A stretch of 64,000 nucleotides of DNA from Pseudobdellovibrionaceae bacterium (GTDB lineage Bacteria > Bdellovibrionota > Bdellovibrionia > Bdellovibrionales > UBA1609), in contig JABJQG010000025.1 of the NCBI GenBank assembly GCA_018663505.1, forward strand, positions 51,518 through 115,517. The letters are read 5' to 3'. This document shows, one piece after another, positions 53,476-63,630 of this stretch (position 1 is its first letter; every line of letters begins with the position of its first letter). Position numbers and translations under genes: made by a program. The notes beneath the pieces were generated by a model, which ran no database searches, had not been told where the DNA came from, and saw only the letters and a list, made by a program, of their open reading frames with translations.

Positions 53476-53510
53476 AAAAAAGGTATCCATGGGCTGGGTA
53501 CCTTTTTTTT
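53476..53510 (+). terminator. Rho-independent terminator
   Basis: AAAAAAGGTATCC-atgggct-GGGTACCTTTTTTTT: a 13-bp stem (one G-T pair) with T8. The A/T flanks make it bidirectional, serving the small gene and the convergent acs gene. Confidence 0.8.
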
Positions 53511-53561
53511 GTGAATATTAAATGTGGCATAGAGTTTTTATAGATTAAAATCTATTCTACA

Positions 53562-55493
53562 TTAAAGTCGACCATCCACTAAATTTTGAACAACTGCGGG
53601 ATCAGCTAAGGTAGAGATATCGCCAAAATGTTCAGTATCATTTTCAGCTATTTTTCTTAATATCCTACGCATAATTTTACCACTACGCGTTTTTGGTAAT
53701 GCTGGAGCCCATTGAAGTTTGTCTGGAGTAGCTATGGGGCCAATTTCTTTTCGAACCCACTGTACCAGTTCTTTTCTGAGTTCTTCAGAAGGCTTGCTGC
53801 CAGACATGAGTGTGACATAAGCGTATATACCCTGTCCCTTAATCTTATGGGGCATTCCAACTACAGCTGCTTCAGACACGTCGTGATGTCCCACCAGAGC
53901 TGACTCTACTTCCGCAGTACCCATGCGATGTCCAGACACATTGATCACATCATCAACGCGACCTGTGATCCAGTAATCGCCATCTTTGTCTCTTCGACAG
54001 CCATCTCCAGCAAAATATTTGCCTTTAAATTTTGAAAAATACACATCAAAAAACCGATCTGGGTTTTTATAAAGTCCACGCATTTGTCCTGGCCAAGAAT
54101 CCTTTATGGCAAGAAGTCCTTCGCATTCTCCTTCTAACACTTCCCCTTGTTCGTTTAATATTTCAGGTTGAATACCAAAGAAGGGTTTGGTTGCAGATCC
54201 AGGTTTAAGGTTTGTAACACCTGGTAACGGAGTGATTAATATGCCACCTGTTTCTGTTTGCCACCAAGTATCCACAATTGGACAGTTGCTGTTACCAGCA
54301 TTTTCGTAATACCAATGCCAAGCTTCTGGGTTAATGGGTTCACCCACAGAGCCTAGTAAGCGAAGACTTTTTCTGGAAGTGTTACTTAGATACTCTGTGC
54401 CGGCACCCATAAGAGCACGAATTAAAGTTGGCGCAGTATACAGAATGTTCACTTGATGTTTATCAATAATTTCCCATATTCGAGAAGCGGTTGGATAGGT
54501 GGGAACACCTTCAAACATTAGAGTTGTGGCACCATTTGCAAGTGGTCCATAGACAATATAGCTATGACCAGTAACCCAACCCACATCAGCGGCACACCAG
54601 TACATATCGCCATCGTGGTAATCAAAAACATATTTATGGGTAATTGCTGCGAAAAGTAAATAACCACCTGTGGTATGCAACACTCCTTTAGGTTTGCTTG
54701 TTGAACCCGAGGTGTAAAGAATAAACAAAGGATCTTCAGCGTCTAAAACTTCTATTTTTGCTTCGCTGGAAGCTGTTTTTAAAAGAGTGTTTACACAAAC
54801 ATCAACGGTATTGTTCCACTGAGTTTCATCACCGGTGTGTTTCACTACAAACGATTTTTTAACATGAGGGCACATTTTAAGGGCAGCATCCACATTGTCT
54901 TTTAAAGGAATGAGTTTGCCACCACGTCGCCCATAATCCGCTGTCACAATAAACTCAGAAGAACAGTCCTCAATTCGTCCCGAGAGGGCATCTGGAGAGA
55001 ATCCTGCAAAAACTACAGAATGAACGGCACCTATTCGGGCACAGGCAAGCATTGTGTAAGCAGCCTCTGGGATCATTGGTAAATAAATGGTCACAGGATC
55101 GCCTTTTTTTACACCGTGGTCTTTTAGAATATTTGCAAACTGGCAAACTTTGGTGTGAAGCTCTTTGTAAGTAATATTTAGAGCCTCACCTTTTGGATCT
55201 TCAGGTTCCCAAATTATAGCTACTTGATCCCCTCGAGTATCAAGATGTCGGTCAATGCAATTTTCAGAAATATTAAGTTTACCATCTTTAAACCATTCAA
55301 TATTCACTGGAGCTTCAAAAGAAGTGTTTTTAACTTTTGAATAGGGTTCTATCCATTTTAGGCTTTGTGCTTGCTCTCCCCAAAACTTTTCGGGGTCAGA
55401 GATGGACTCATTGTACATCTTTTCATATTCTTCTTTTTGAATATGAGCTCGCTTTGACCAATTGTCTTTTAGCTGAATAGTTTCGTCGTACAT
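53562..55493 (-). CDS. acs: Acetyl-CoA synthetase
   Basis: 643 residues, the family length. P-loop [49 protein letters not shown] and the C-terminal [14 protein letters not shown] with the Lys that is acetylated in regulated enzymes. It activates acetate with ATP and CoA through acetyl-AMP. AAGGGGAT lies 5 nt from the ATG. The next gene on this strand starts after a 59-bp gap upstream of the solute-binding protein, which is likely separate. Confidence 0.96.
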   Translation of the reverse strand: MYDETIQLKDNWSKRAHIQKEEYEKMYNESISDPEKFWGEQAQSLKWIEPYSKVKNTSFEAPVNIEWFKDGKLNISENCIDRHLDTRGDQVAIIWEPEDPKGEALNITYKELHTKVCQFANILKDHGVKKGDPVTIYLPMIPEAAYTMLACARIGAVHSVVFAGFSPDALSGRIEDCSSEFIVTADYGRRGGKLIPLKDNVDAALKMCPHVKKSFVVKHTGDETQWNNTVDVCVNTLLKTASSEAKIEVLDAEDPLFILYTSGSTSKPKGVLHTTGGYLLFAAITHKYVFDYHDGDMYWCAADVGWVTGHSYIVYGPLANGATTLMFEGVPTYPTASRIWEIIDKHQVNILYTAPTLIRALMGAGTEYLSNTSRKSLRLLGSVGEPINPEAWHWYYENAGNSNCPIVDTWWQTETGGILITPLPGVTNLKPGSATKPFFGIQPEILNEQGEVLEGECEGLLAIKDSWPGQMRGLYKNPDRFFDVYFSKFKGKYFAGDGCRRDKDGDYWITGRVDDVINVSGHRMGTAEVESALVGHHDVSEAAVVGMPHKIKGQGIYAYVTLMSGSKPSEELRKELVQWVRKEIGPIATPDKLQWAPALPKTRSGKIMRRILRKIAENDTEHFGDISTLADPAVVQNLVDGRL

Positions 55494-55551
55494 TGCATCC
55501 CCTTAGTGACATTGAGAATCTTTATCCTCAAATGTATTTTGTAAAAACAGC

Positions 55552-57075
55552 TTATTTCTTATAAGTTAAATTTGTCAAATCCAACTGATTCAGCTCGTTA
55601 ATATGCCAACCTTTAAAGTGAGCATTTATGCGCATTGAGTAATGTATTCTGCCCATGGGGATGAGCTTGTAGGCATTCAGTAGATAGCCTACAAGCTGAG
55701 AACATAGATCTCTTTTGTGCTGTATAGAGGACAAAGAGAGGCGTCTTAGCATATTGTCATAAGCTTGTGATTTCAGTTGTATATAATTTTCGGGGTTGTT
55801 TTTAGAAAAATTCTCTAATGCTGCAAGGCAAGTAGGGCGGTTTAGTGGAACTCCCTTTCTAAATAGATCTGGGGTTTTATTCTTTATACGACTAATAAAC
55901 ATACCCGATTCGATGGGCGTAAGTTCTATTTTTAAATTTAAGTGTTTCTTCCACTGATTGGCCACCCACTGCATACCTTTGTTGTGATCGTCTCCGCCCA
56001 TTTTACTATAAACCAATTTCCAGACTTTTACTCTTGCAGCTTTTGGTACTTGTTTTAAGATTTCCAGAGCTTTCATTAGGTCAAACGAATAACAGGGGAC
56101 TTGATTTAGGTAGGACTTTGGTAAACTGGCGCAACCGGGTCTTCCAAGAGCATGATAGATTTTTTGCAGTTCGGGATAGTTTAAAGATAGACTCATAGCC
56201 TTTCTTAGGTTTGGGTATTTTAAGAGTGAAGGACCAAAACCGATATAATCAAACTTAGCCATAGGGACCTGTAAGAAATCTTTTTGTTTTTTATAATAGG
56301 GGATATTGGTGGTGGAGAGACGGTTTAAAAAAGACAAGTGATTGGTGTCATAGAGGGTAAGTGCTGTTTGGTCGTCCTCAAGCATAAGGGCTATAACGGG
56401 GGGCCTTTTGCTTTTAAGTTTTTTTGAATAAAAAGGATTTTCAACTAGAGAAATACTTTTTTCAGGATTCCACTGAGAAAACTTATAAGGTCCATTAGTG
56501 ACCCAGATTTCGGCATTATTGATTTTGTTTATTGCATCAGAGTAGCTTGGAGAAAATTGAGGCCGAGCAATTTTAAACAAAAATTCAGGGTCGTTTGTTT
56601 TGAAGTTAAAAATTATGGTATGATCATCTGTTGCTCTCACTCCGAGATAAGAGGGCGATTTTTCACCTTTTAAAATGAGCTGCGCATTTTTTAGATTTAA
56701 AAGAAACTGAGAAGCAAAGGATTTGCTTGTGGGATCTATAACTTCCTGAAAACGACTTACATAGTGATGAGCTTTAACTTTTTTACCATTGGAAAACATT
56801 TTATCTTTATTAAGTTGGCATTTTATTTTTTTAGAATTTATCCATTGGCAGTTATTAGCACCTTCTGGGACTAAACCTTTTTCACCATGGTAGCTAAAAA
56901 GCCCTCGATGGGTATTATGGAAAATGTATTTTCGTAATAATCCCTTAGCTCTGGTCACTTGAATTTGATTGGAGGCCCCCATAAGATAGAATTTGAATTC
57001 ATTTTTTTTTGCTGCAAAAATTGGGGCAGATAACAATAAAATCAATAAGGCGATATATTTAAATAATAATTTCAT
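55552..57075 (-). CDS. Periplasmic solute-binding protein, peptide/nickel family 5
   Basis: 507 residues with a signal peptide (MKLLFKYIALLILLLSAPIFA). Family SBP_bac_5 features: N-terminal lobe with GLVPEGANNCQW, ATDDHTIIFNFKTNDPEFLFKIA, VTNGPYKFSQWNPEKSISLVENPFY, and the later lobe with RKAMSLSLNYPELQKI. Binds a peptide or related solute for an ABC importer; no permease or ATPase gene is adjacent. Divergent from the DUF2252 gene. Confidence 0.8.
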   Translation of the reverse strand: MKLLFKYIALLILLLSAPIFAAKKNEFKFYLMGASNQIQVTRAKGLLRKYIFHNTHRGLFSYHGEKGLVPEGANNCQWINSKKIKCQLNKDKMFSNGKKVKAHHYVSRFQEVIDPTSKSFASQFLLNLKNAQLILKGEKSPSYLGVRATDDHTIIFNFKTNDPEFLFKIARPQFSPSYSDAINKINNAEIWVTNGPYKFSQWNPEKSISLVENPFYSKKLKSKRPPVIALMLEDDQTALTLYDTNHLSFLNRLSTTNIPYYKKQKDFLQVPMAKFDYIGFGPSLLKYPNLRKAMSLSLNYPELQKIYHALGRPGCASLPKSYLNQVPCYSFDLMKALEILKQVPKAARVKVWKLVYSKMGGDDHNKGMQWVANQWKKHLNLKIELTPIESGMFISRIKNKTPDLFRKGVPLNRPTCLAALENFSKNNPENYIQLKSQAYDNMLRRLSLSSIQHKRDLCSQLVGYLLNAYKLIPMGRIHYSMRINAHFKGWHINELNQLDLTNLTYKK

Positions 57076-57154
57076 AATAATAATTTTTACCTAATCCCTG
57101 AGCAAATAGCACTGGCACCTTGCGTCAGCTTTATTATTGTGCTATTTCACCTAG

Positions 57155-58780
57155 ATGATAAATCAAGATAAAATTAGAGTACAATTATTCGTTTTTTTAA
57201 TGTTATTGACGGTGGTTTTCCAGTTTTCCGAAGTTAAGGCACAGGCCTGCCAGATTGGTGTTGAACAAAGCACATGTTCCCCACAACAGTTCTATAGTGA
57301 TAACCGTGAGACATTAAAAGTTTTGACCAATGAAATCTTGTATAAAGGCATTTCAAATGCAGATAAAGCTAGAAAAAAGCGAAAAATCACTTCAGCATTT
57401 CCTTTTTTAAGAGCTACGGCAAAAATGCATTTTTACATTTTTAAATATAATCAGTTTTTAAATCAGCAATTAATGGAATTTTCAACCCACCCAGATGATA
57501 ATATGCCTTTGTTTTCAATAATATCTGCAGATAATCATAATCAAAATTTTTCATGGATGGTGTCTAAAAAAAATGCGCAAAAAAAATCCATGAGTGCCGT
57601 TTACAGCAGGGGAGACTTTGATGAAGTGACTGTTGATCACTGGTCGCATGATATTTATAGACTAGCAGCTAGTTCGGTACTTATGGCAAGAGAGGCAGGC
57701 TATAATGCTTCGGAAGTGAACCAGTTCACCAATAAAATAATTAAAAGTTTTTTTAAAACCATTCAAATGATTGCAAAAAATGAAAATTCCACAGGTGGGT
57801 ATAATAAAAACTTTGTAAATAAGCTCACTGTGACAGATAAAACGGTTACAGGATTACTTAAAGACCTTATCAAAAAAATATCTAAGCTTTCACCAAACAC
57901 GGCTCTTAAGAAATGGGTGGAAGTGAGCAATGGGGCAGTTAGTTTTAGAGATGACTCGCAAAAGCCAGAATTAGACCAATCTATTGTGAGAGTTAACAAT
58001 ACTTCTCCTATATATAAAGAAATTGAACGGGCAATTATTGACTATGTTCATCGACAATTTGGAAAACAAAAATTTCGAGAATCACATTTTCAAATTATAG
58101 ATGTGGCATTACGCTTAGGTGCTGGGATTGGATCTGCTGGGAAACAACGCATTTACATATTGGTGAAGGGTTATAAAAAGAGAATGGTAATCTTGGATGT
58201 TAAGGCGCAGGGTTTTCCCGCAAATATTAAACTCGTTGATAAAAAAGCAGTGGATGTCTATTTGGCAAAATATTCCGACCCAACTACTGGGAAAATAAAC
58301 CATGCTTTACGTGTCCTTGAAGGCCAAGAGGGCATGTCCAAGGGTATGAATGAGCATTCAGGTTGGATTCATTTACCATCAACAGCCAGGGAACATAATG
58401 ATTCCCTAGAGCCATTATCCTATTTTACAGTAAATGAAGTTAGCCCTTATAAAAAAGGCTTATCTTCTAAAGATATTAATGTCAGTAGTAAGAAAAATAG
58501 AAAAGATCAGCTTAGGCTCATGTTAGAATTAGCGGATGACCTAGGACGTATTACAGCTTTGGGCCAAGTTCGATCTTATAATCAGCTTGTGACTAAAACT
58601 AAACTATTTAAGAATTCAGAACTTTTCCCATCATCCGCTCCATTGGCCAGCCAAATTTACAACACTCTTAAAGGAAGAAAGGGCGAATTCATAAAGAGCA
58701 CACTGTCCCTTGCCGTCTATGTAGCCGACCTGATGGAAGTTCAATTTAAAGACTTAGATTCAGATATTCCAATTCAATAA
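57155..58780 (+). CDS. Exported DUF2252-family protein
   Basis: 541 residues with a signal peptide (hydrophobic about 10-27, cleavage after VKA). DUF2252 words: FPFLRATAKMHFYIFKYN, SADNHNQNFSWMV (family GDxHxxNFG), GDFDEVTVDHWSHDIYRLAASSVLMA, LGAGIGSAGKQRIYILVKG and RVLEGQEGMSK. The family has a kinase-like fold with unknown substrate and is usually cytoplasmic, so the signal peptide is notable. Ends just upstream of a family A2 palindrome. Confidence 0.75.
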   Translation: MINQDKIRVQLFVFLMLLTVVFQFSEVKAQACQIGVEQSTCSPQQFYSDNRETLKVLTNEILYKGISNADKARKKRKITSAFPFLRATAKMHFYIFKYNQFLNQQLMEFSTHPDDNMPLFSIISADNHNQNFSWMVSKKNAQKKSMSAVYSRGDFDEVTVDHWSHDIYRLAASSVLMAREAGYNASEVNQFTNKIIKSFFKTIQMIAKNENSTGGYNKNFVNKLTVTDKTVTGLLKDLIKKISKLSPNTALKKWVEVSNGAVSFRDDSQKPELDQSIVRVNNTSPIYKEIERAIIDYVHRQFGKQKFRESHFQIIDVALRLGAGIGSAGKQRIYILVKGYKKRMVILDVKAQGFPANIKLVDKKAVDVYLAKYSDPTTGKINHALRVLEGQEGMSKGMNEHSGWIHLPSTAREHNDSLEPLSYFTVNEVSPYKKGLSSKDINVSSKKNRKDQLRLMLELADDLGRITALGQVRSYNQLVTKTKLFKNSELFPSSAPLASQIYNTLKGRKGEFIKSTLSLAVYVADLMEVQFKDLDSDIPIQ

Positions 58781-58809
58781 CTACATACCGTCTCATTCTG
58801 AAACACTTT

Positions 58810-58864
58810 AGGTGCCAGGCATCTTTTGCGGATGCACTGCATCCGCAAAAGATGCCTGGCACCT
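58810..58864. repeat. Family A2 55-nt perfect palindrome
   Basis: AGGTGCCAGGCATC... forms 27-nt arms about a central C with no mismatch. Compared with 8476-8530, the GTA/TAC pairs are replaced by ATC/GAT on both arms, and the rest is the same. It ends 10 bp before a sigma-28-like promoter. Confidence 0.88.
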
Positions 58865-58874
58865 AAAATGTTAC

Positions 58875-58902
58875 TAAAGTCTCATGTTGAAATGTCCGAT
58901 AA
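58875..58902 (+). promoter_or_regulatory. Sigma-28 (FliA)-like promoter
   Basis: TAAAGTCT, 12 bp, TCCGATAA; same spacing as at 2869 and 53084. The -10 box ends 8 bp before ATG 58910, so the transcript would be leaderless or nearly so. Confidence 0.5.
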
Positions 58903-58909
58903 TAAGACA

Positions 58910-59605
58910 ATGGCTAAGATTAAGAGTATTAATAAAATTTCATTATTGATAATGGTTGGAACGCTTGTGATTCTCAGTCAATTTGTAAACTGTGGGGCTC
59001 CGTTGGACCAAGGCTTACCCACAGGAGACCGCTATCTTGGGACACAATGTGATCCTGAATTTGAAGATTGTGATTCCATACAAATGAGTGTTCAATTTGC
59101 CGCTGGTAACCGAGTGGTTGCTCAAATGGTGAATGATTCAGGTGCTGGGTTGACTCCAGAAAATATAGTTTACCAATTAGAAATTGGTGGTGTATGCAAT
59201 GATGCTGGTGTTACGGATCATAAAATCGCTTGGGAGTTAAGAGATCAAAGTGTAGATGGAAATGGGAACAGCACTAATCGTTGGACGAACTCTACAATTT
59301 TAAATGACGCTAGTGCATGTGCAACTCCTAGAGACTTTTCCACTCGTTGTGAAAAGGGAATTTTTCGATTAATCATACCCTTTGTGTTCTGTTCCACCTT
59401 AGATAGGCAGACTCATTCCTTATATGCTCAAAGTACCAGCGGAGGCTATGTAGATGGCCTGACGGCAAACGGTGTGGCAGCCAATTATGACTTAGAAGTT
59501 TCTATGTATCACCTTCAGGACGGGAAATACATTAAAGCCACAGGTTTAGGTGCACTGGATATTATCCATGATGTGGAAACGTTCTACGTAGGTATGCCAC
59601 CTTGA
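58910..59605 (+). CDS. Lipoprotein of unknown function
   Basis: 231 residues from ATG 58910; the frame is open back to 58826 but that stretch is the palindrome and the promoter, and ATG 58892 lies inside the promoter. Signal MAKIKSINKISLLIMVGTLV... ends SQFVNC, with Asn before the lipid-bearing Cys. The mature part has six further Cys (CDPEFEDC, GVCNDAG, ASACATP, TRCEKG, VFCST) that may form disulfides. No family was recognised. The lipobox type is shared with the lipoprotein at 48667. Confidence 0.65.
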   Translation: MAKIKSINKISLLIMVGTLVILSQFVNCGAPLDQGLPTGDRYLGTQCDPEFEDCDSIQMSVQFAAGNRVVAQMVNDSGAGLTPENIVYQLEIGGVCNDAGVTDHKIAWELRDQSVDGNGNSTNRWTNSTILNDASACATPRDFSTRCEKGIFRLIIPFVFCSTLDRQTHSLYAQSTSGGYVDGLTANGVAANYDLEVSMYHLQDGKYIKATGLGALDIIHDVETFYVGMPP

Positions 59606-59667
59606 AACATGAACTTTAATAAAAGTATGTGGCATACAAGTTAAGTATAAATTTTATTTTGACTCAA

Positions 59668-60792
59668 CTATGGTGCTGTGTGTTTCTCAAGTAAGCTGTT
59701 ATATACTTTTTCCCAAATATAGGAATACCCAGATGCTTCAGTAACAAGTTTAAGCTCGGAGAGCTTGTAGTCTCTCAGGGTTTTCACTTTTAGGTACTCA
59801 GGTATTTTTCTATGATTGTTTGAATCCATAACTGAGTTTTTAAATATAAGTTGAGTCAACTGGCTATTTACCTGAGGTTCCAGTATAAAATTAATGAACT
59901 TAATAGCGGGCTTTATATGGCTTGCCTTCTTGCTTAGTCCAAATAAATTAACCTTCAGTGTGTTTGAAGAATAAGGCCAGAGGCTAAACTGAAATTTTTT
60001 ATCAGCAAGGTTGTTTGAATAAAACTGAGAGCTAGATAAAGGGAAAATAAGAATTTTTTCTTTTTTTCTTTTCTTGTTCATATTTTCAAGTACAGATATT
60101 TTTATAGAGTTCTCGTAATCCCAGGGGGTAATTTTGTTTTTATTAAGAGCATTTGCCAGTGCTTGAGAGAGCTTCATTTCATGTTGTTGGCGGATCCATT
60201 CAGGTGAGACAAAATCAGATTTTTCAAGTAGACGAAAGAGTTCCAGAGGATCTTTTGGTAGAAAGAAATTGGTATTTTTATCCTTAGCAGTTGTTAGAAA
60301 ATCACGTTGTGCTAAATTTTTAAAGGGACTTTCTTTTTGATTGTGGGCCCAACCTAAAATTTCCCAAGAGATAGGGATGAATTTTAATTTCTGCAAATTC
60401 TTAATTTGCACAAAGTCAGGAGATATCTTTGAAAGGTGTTCTAATTTTTCTTTTGGAAAAGGAGTAAATAGATGGTGAAGTTCCAAGTCATTTATTGTGG
60501 CTAATCTTAACTGAATGAGGTCGTATTTGTTTGCTGAGTTAATGGACTTTTTATATAATTCAAAATCATTTTTAGCATATGTGATATTTACTTTGATTTT
60601 GTAAAGTCTTTGGAATTCTTGGAGTAAAGTCTGAGGAATTTGCGAGCGAAGTGCCAGAATAGATACTTCATCATCAAACAGATCAGGCTCTGTGGTTTCT
60701 AAAATTTCTTGTCTTTTTAAACTCCAGGCAACGCCTATAATAAAGGAGAATGTTATAAGAAAAATAAGTGGTTTCAAATAGTTTTTACCCAT
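59668..60792 (-). CDS. Membrane-anchored solute-binding protein, family 1 (PotD-like)
   Basis: 374 residues. An uncleaved-looking N-terminal membrane anchor (about 8-24, no lipobox) is followed by a binding-protein fold: VSILALRSQIPQTLLQEFQRLYKIKVNITYAKN, YDLIQLRLATINDLELHHLFTP, PISWEILGWAHNQ and KPAIKFINFILEPQ. This is the pattern of polyamine/iron-type periplasmic binding proteins. No transport genes are adjacent. It follows the VWA lipoprotein gene by 44 bp on the same strand, so it probably shares that gene's sigma-28-like promoter. Confidence 0.65.
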   Translation of the reverse strand: MGKNYLKPLIFLITFSFIIGVAWSLKRQEILETTEPDLFDDEVSILALRSQIPQTLLQEFQRLYKIKVNITYAKNDFELYKKSINSANKYDLIQLRLATINDLELHHLFTPFPKEKLEHLSKISPDFVQIKNLQKLKFIPISWEILGWAHNQKESPFKNLAQRDFLTTAKDKNTNFFLPKDPLELFRLLEKSDFVSPEWIRQQHEMKLSQALANALNKNKITPWDYENSIKISVLENMNKKRKKEKILIFPLSSSQFYSNNLADKKFQFSLWPYSSNTLKVNLFGLSKKASHIKPAIKFINFILEPQVNSQLTQLIFKNSVMDSNNHRKIPEYLKVKTLRDYKLSELKLVTEASGYSYIWEKVYNSLLEKHTAP

Positions 60793-60836
60793 GAATAATT
60801 AGTATAGTGATTAATTATTCAATGGGCTATGTGAAT

Positions 60837-61868
60837 TTAACCTTCGTTAAAAGTGGCTGGATCAAAGTTAATACTAATAGTAGCCCCTTGCTGAGGTACA
60901 TATGAGCCATGAAAGAGAATGCTATTTGCTGCCTCGTTATAGCTCCAGCCATTCAATTCTGACTGAGGTACAGTTTCTCCGTTTATAAGAACAACAATTG
61001 TATCTAATATTGGCTCTCGGTCTAGGAAAAATTGAGTACTCAATTGAATAATATTTTTAGATATATCTTCCAAGGTCGTTGCGAAATTACCGCAAATATC
61101 GCCTTCAACACCACCAGTGGCAGCCACTAGCTCACTATACCTAATTCCTTTATATGGAAAAGGAAGCTCATCATCACACTCCTGTGTAACCACATGAATG
61201 GAATTAAAAGAGTATCTGCGAGTAGCTCCAGAAGAGGCTGTAAGTTCATCTAAGTAATCAACATAAGATTGAATGGTGTGTAGCCCTTCATAATCATACT
61301 GCTTTCCTTTAAATTCTGAGCCATCATGAGAGAAGTCATCTTCATCACTAACATTAATAATTGCTAAAAAGCTATCCTCTCTTAAAAAACCAGCATTTAA
61401 AGAGTTATTTAGAGCATCTTTGAAGCTACTAAATGCACGCTCGTCTCCATCCCCAGCTATTCCCTGCATAATATTGATTAAAAAATTGTTCTCAATTTCA
61501 GGGGTCTGGTTATCTATGACAAAGTATCCTGTGTGCGAGGTGGCATCAGTACCATCTCTAAACTTAGACATTTCTGGTTCGTCATCTATTGTTGCTAAAT
61601 AAGCTTCGGAGGTAATTACAGCTATATTATAATCGTAGTTTTTTGTAATAAAGTCTTGAATAAAAAAGTTAAAGTTATCTGCCACATTCACCTGGGAACT
61701 ATGCATGGAGCCCGAATTGTCTATGACCCAAAGGATATCGATTTTATTATTAAAATCATCACCTGACTGCAAAAAAGTATTTGCTGTGGGTAAAAGAGAG
61801 AAGGAGGGAGTTCGTCCTTCGCAACCAACTAATAATGTAAGTAGGATAATAAATCCAATGTGTTTCAT
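60837..61868 (-). CDS. VWA-domain lipoprotein
   Basis: 343 residues. Lipobox LLVGC (Cys16). VWA domain with MIDAS DNSGS in ILWVIDNSGSMHSSQ, plus the family block INVSDEDDFSHDGSEFKGKQYDYEG. After the VWA domain, a beta-rich C-terminal part (QFFLDREPILDTIVVLINGE...) is present that its paralogue at 45133 has lost. Probably binds a protein ligand at the cell surface through Mg2+. AGGGAG lies 8 nt from the ATG and a sigma-28-like promoter lies about 85 bp upstream. Confidence 0.82.
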   Translation of the reverse strand: MKHIGFIILLTLLVGCEGRTPSFSLLPTANTFLQSGDDFNNKIDILWVIDNSGSMHSSQVNVADNFNFFIQDFITKNYDYNIAVITSEAYLATIDDEPEMSKFRDGTDATSHTGYFVIDNQTPEIENNFLINIMQGIAGDGDERAFSSFKDALNNSLNAGFLREDSFLAIINVSDEDDFSHDGSEFKGKQYDYEGLHTIQSYVDYLDELTASSGATRRYSFNSIHVVTQECDDELPFPYKGIRYSELVAATGGVEGDICGNFATTLEDISKNIIQLSTQFFLDREPILDTIVVLINGETVPQSELNGWSYNEAANSILFHGSYVPQQGATISINFDPATFNEG

Positions 61869-62247
61869 TTATAAGCTCCCTGTTTAAACAGAATAACGTG
61901 ACCTACAGGTGGGTGATCTTGGTTGAGAGCTTACATACAACGACACAATCCTTATCGACAAAGGTCCAGTAAACTTTAGAAAAAATGAATTTACATATTT
62001 ACGCTAAATCTATGTAATTTATTGAGATTATTAACTGTCCTATTATGAGACAGTATAAGTTATTAAAATTAAAGAGTATTTTTTTTAATAAAATAAACAA
62101 TTAATTTTCAGTGGATAAAAAGTTAAACAAAAAAGTGAACTTTACTGGCTATTTGTTAGTCATTAATTCTAACTTTTAATAAACAATGGGGCAGATGAAC
62201 TTCAGCCATATTGTCCATCAGTTTAAGGAGAATAATGTTAGAGCAAA
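61869..62247. other. Intergenic region downstream of tryptophanase
   Basis: 379 bp. Holds the minus-strand sigma-28-like promoter (61952-61978) and a small inverted repeat ACTGTC/GACAGT near 62035-62052 that lacks a T tract. AAGGAG at 62224 precedes a 21-codon plus-strand ORF (62235-62300) that runs into the tryptophanase end; coding status uncertain. Confidence 0.55.
61952..61978 (-). promoter_or_regulatory. Sigma-28 (FliA)-like promoter of the VWA lipoprotein
   Basis: On the minus strand TAAAGTTT, 11 bp, GTCGATAA: one mismatch from the TAAAGTTT-N11-GCCGATAA consensus. Expected start near 61945, about 77 nt before the ATG. Confidence 0.6.
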
Positions 62248-63630
62248 TCAGGCAGGAGCAAGTTCCGCAGAAAAGTGCCTTAGAAATGGAGGCTGTTTAG
62301 TGATTTTCAAGCCCTTAATATTCTCTTTGTTCTGATTCACCAGGTCCAGAACCTCTATACAGTAGTCTATATGACTTTGAGTATACACGCGCCTGGGTAT
62401 TGCGAGGCGGAGCAGTTCCATTGTACCAGGAATTTCTTCTCCGGTTTCAGGATCTCGCTTACCAAACATTAAACTGCCTATTTCTACTCCACGAATACCA
62501 CCAACTCTATACAGCTCACATGCAAGAGCCTGTGCTGGCAACTGACTGACTGGAATATGAGGTAACATAGCTTTTGCATCAATATATACAGCATGGCCAC
62601 CAATGGGTTTCATCACAGGAATTCCTGCTTTGTCTAAGGCTTCACCAAAATACTGGGTAGATTTAATGCGGTACTCTAAATAATCCTCTTCAACAACTTC
62701 CTTTAAGCCTTGAGCCATTGCTGCTAAATCTCTGCCAGCAAGACCACCATAAGTGGGATAGCCCTCAGTGAGTATACCCATGTTTTGCACATTCACTGCT
62801 AGTTCATCGTCATTAAAAGCTAAAAAGCCACCAATATTAACTAGAGCATCTTTTTTAGAACTCATAGTAGCGCCATCAACATAGGAGAACATTTCTTGAA
62901 CAATTTTTTTAACAGAAGTGTTCTCGTAACCGGGCTCTCTGAGTTTAATAAAGTAAGCATTTTCTGCAAAACGACAAGCATCTAAAAATAGAGGGATATC
63001 ATATTTTTTACATATTTTATGAGTCTCACGAATATTTTCCATAGAAACGGGCTGCCCACCACCAGAATTATTGGTCACAGTAAGCATGCAAAGAGGAATA
63101 TTTTTATGTTGGCTCTCCATAAGCTGTTCCAGCTTTTCCAAATCCATATTACCTTTAAAAGGGTGCAAACTGGCTGGGTCTTTACCTTCCTCTATCACCA
63201 AGTCTAAGGCCTCTGTTTTAGTAAACTCAATGTTAGCTCGTGTGGTGTCAAAATGAGTGTTATTAGGAATAATTTTACCTTCACTGCCCACAAGGCCAAA
63301 TAAAATGCGTTCTGCCGCACGTCCTTGATGAGTGGGGAAAATGTGTTTGAATTTAGTAAGATCATGAACAGAATCATACATATCATAATAGGATCGACAA
63401 CCGGCATAGGACTCATCGCCTTCCATCATCTTACCCCATTGAGCAGCACTCATAGCACCTGTGCCACTATCGGTGAGCAGGTCGATTAAAATATTCTCAG
63501 CCTTAATTAAAAACAAATTGTAATGAGCCTCTTTAAGAAAGGCTTCACGTTCAGCCACAGTGGTCATACGAATAGGCTCAACGCTTTTAATTCTAAAGGG
63601 CTCAATAATTGTATCAAATGTATGGTCCAT
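62248..63630 (-). CDS. tnaA: Tryptophanase (beta-eliminating PLP lyase)
   Basis: 460 residues from ATG 63630 (GAGAG 5 nt upstream). Family words: EPFRIKSVEPIRMTT, DLLTDSGTGAMS, FPTHQGRAAERI, SARF/ACRFAENAYFIK and the PLP Lys in TMSSKKDALVNIGG. Tyrosine phenol-lyase and tryptophanase are close relatives; at the position of TPL Arg381 (VRSMERG) this protein has GVEIGSLMFG like TnaA, so tryptophanase is preferred. It releases indole, pyruvate and ammonia from tryptophan. The upstream region carries a repeated segment. Confidence 0.82.
   Translation of the reverse strand: MDHTFDTIIEPFRIKSVEPIRMTTVAEREAFLKEAHYNLFLIKAENILIDLLTDSGTGAMSAAQWGKMMEGDESYAGCRSYYDMYDSVHDLTKFKHIFPTHQGRAAERILFGLVGSEGKIIPNNTHFDTTRANIEFTKTEALDLVIEEGKDPASLHPFKGNMDLEKLEQLMESQHKNIPLCMLTVTNNSGGGQPVSMENIRETHKICKKYDIPLFLDACRFAENAYFIKLREPGYENTSVKKIVQEMFSYVDGATMSSKKDALVNIGGFLAFNDDELAVNVQNMGILTEGYPTYGGLAGRDLAAMAQGLKEVVEEDYLEYRIKSTQYFGEALDKAGIPVMKPIGGHAVYIDAKAMLPHIPVSQLPAQALACELYRVGGIRGVEIGSLMFGKRDPETGEEIPGTMELLRLAIPRRVYTQSHIDYCIEVLDLVNQNKENIKGLKITKQPPFLRHFSAELAPA

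Noticed and set aside
57112..57121. CTGGCACCTT as a family A end
   Set aside because: Only eight or nine bases match and no partner arm is nearby; could be chance.
62235..62300. 21-codon ORF preceded by AAGGAG
   Set aside because: Good ribosome site, but it is very short, antisense to the end of tryptophanase, and has no supporting promoter; not listed as a gene.
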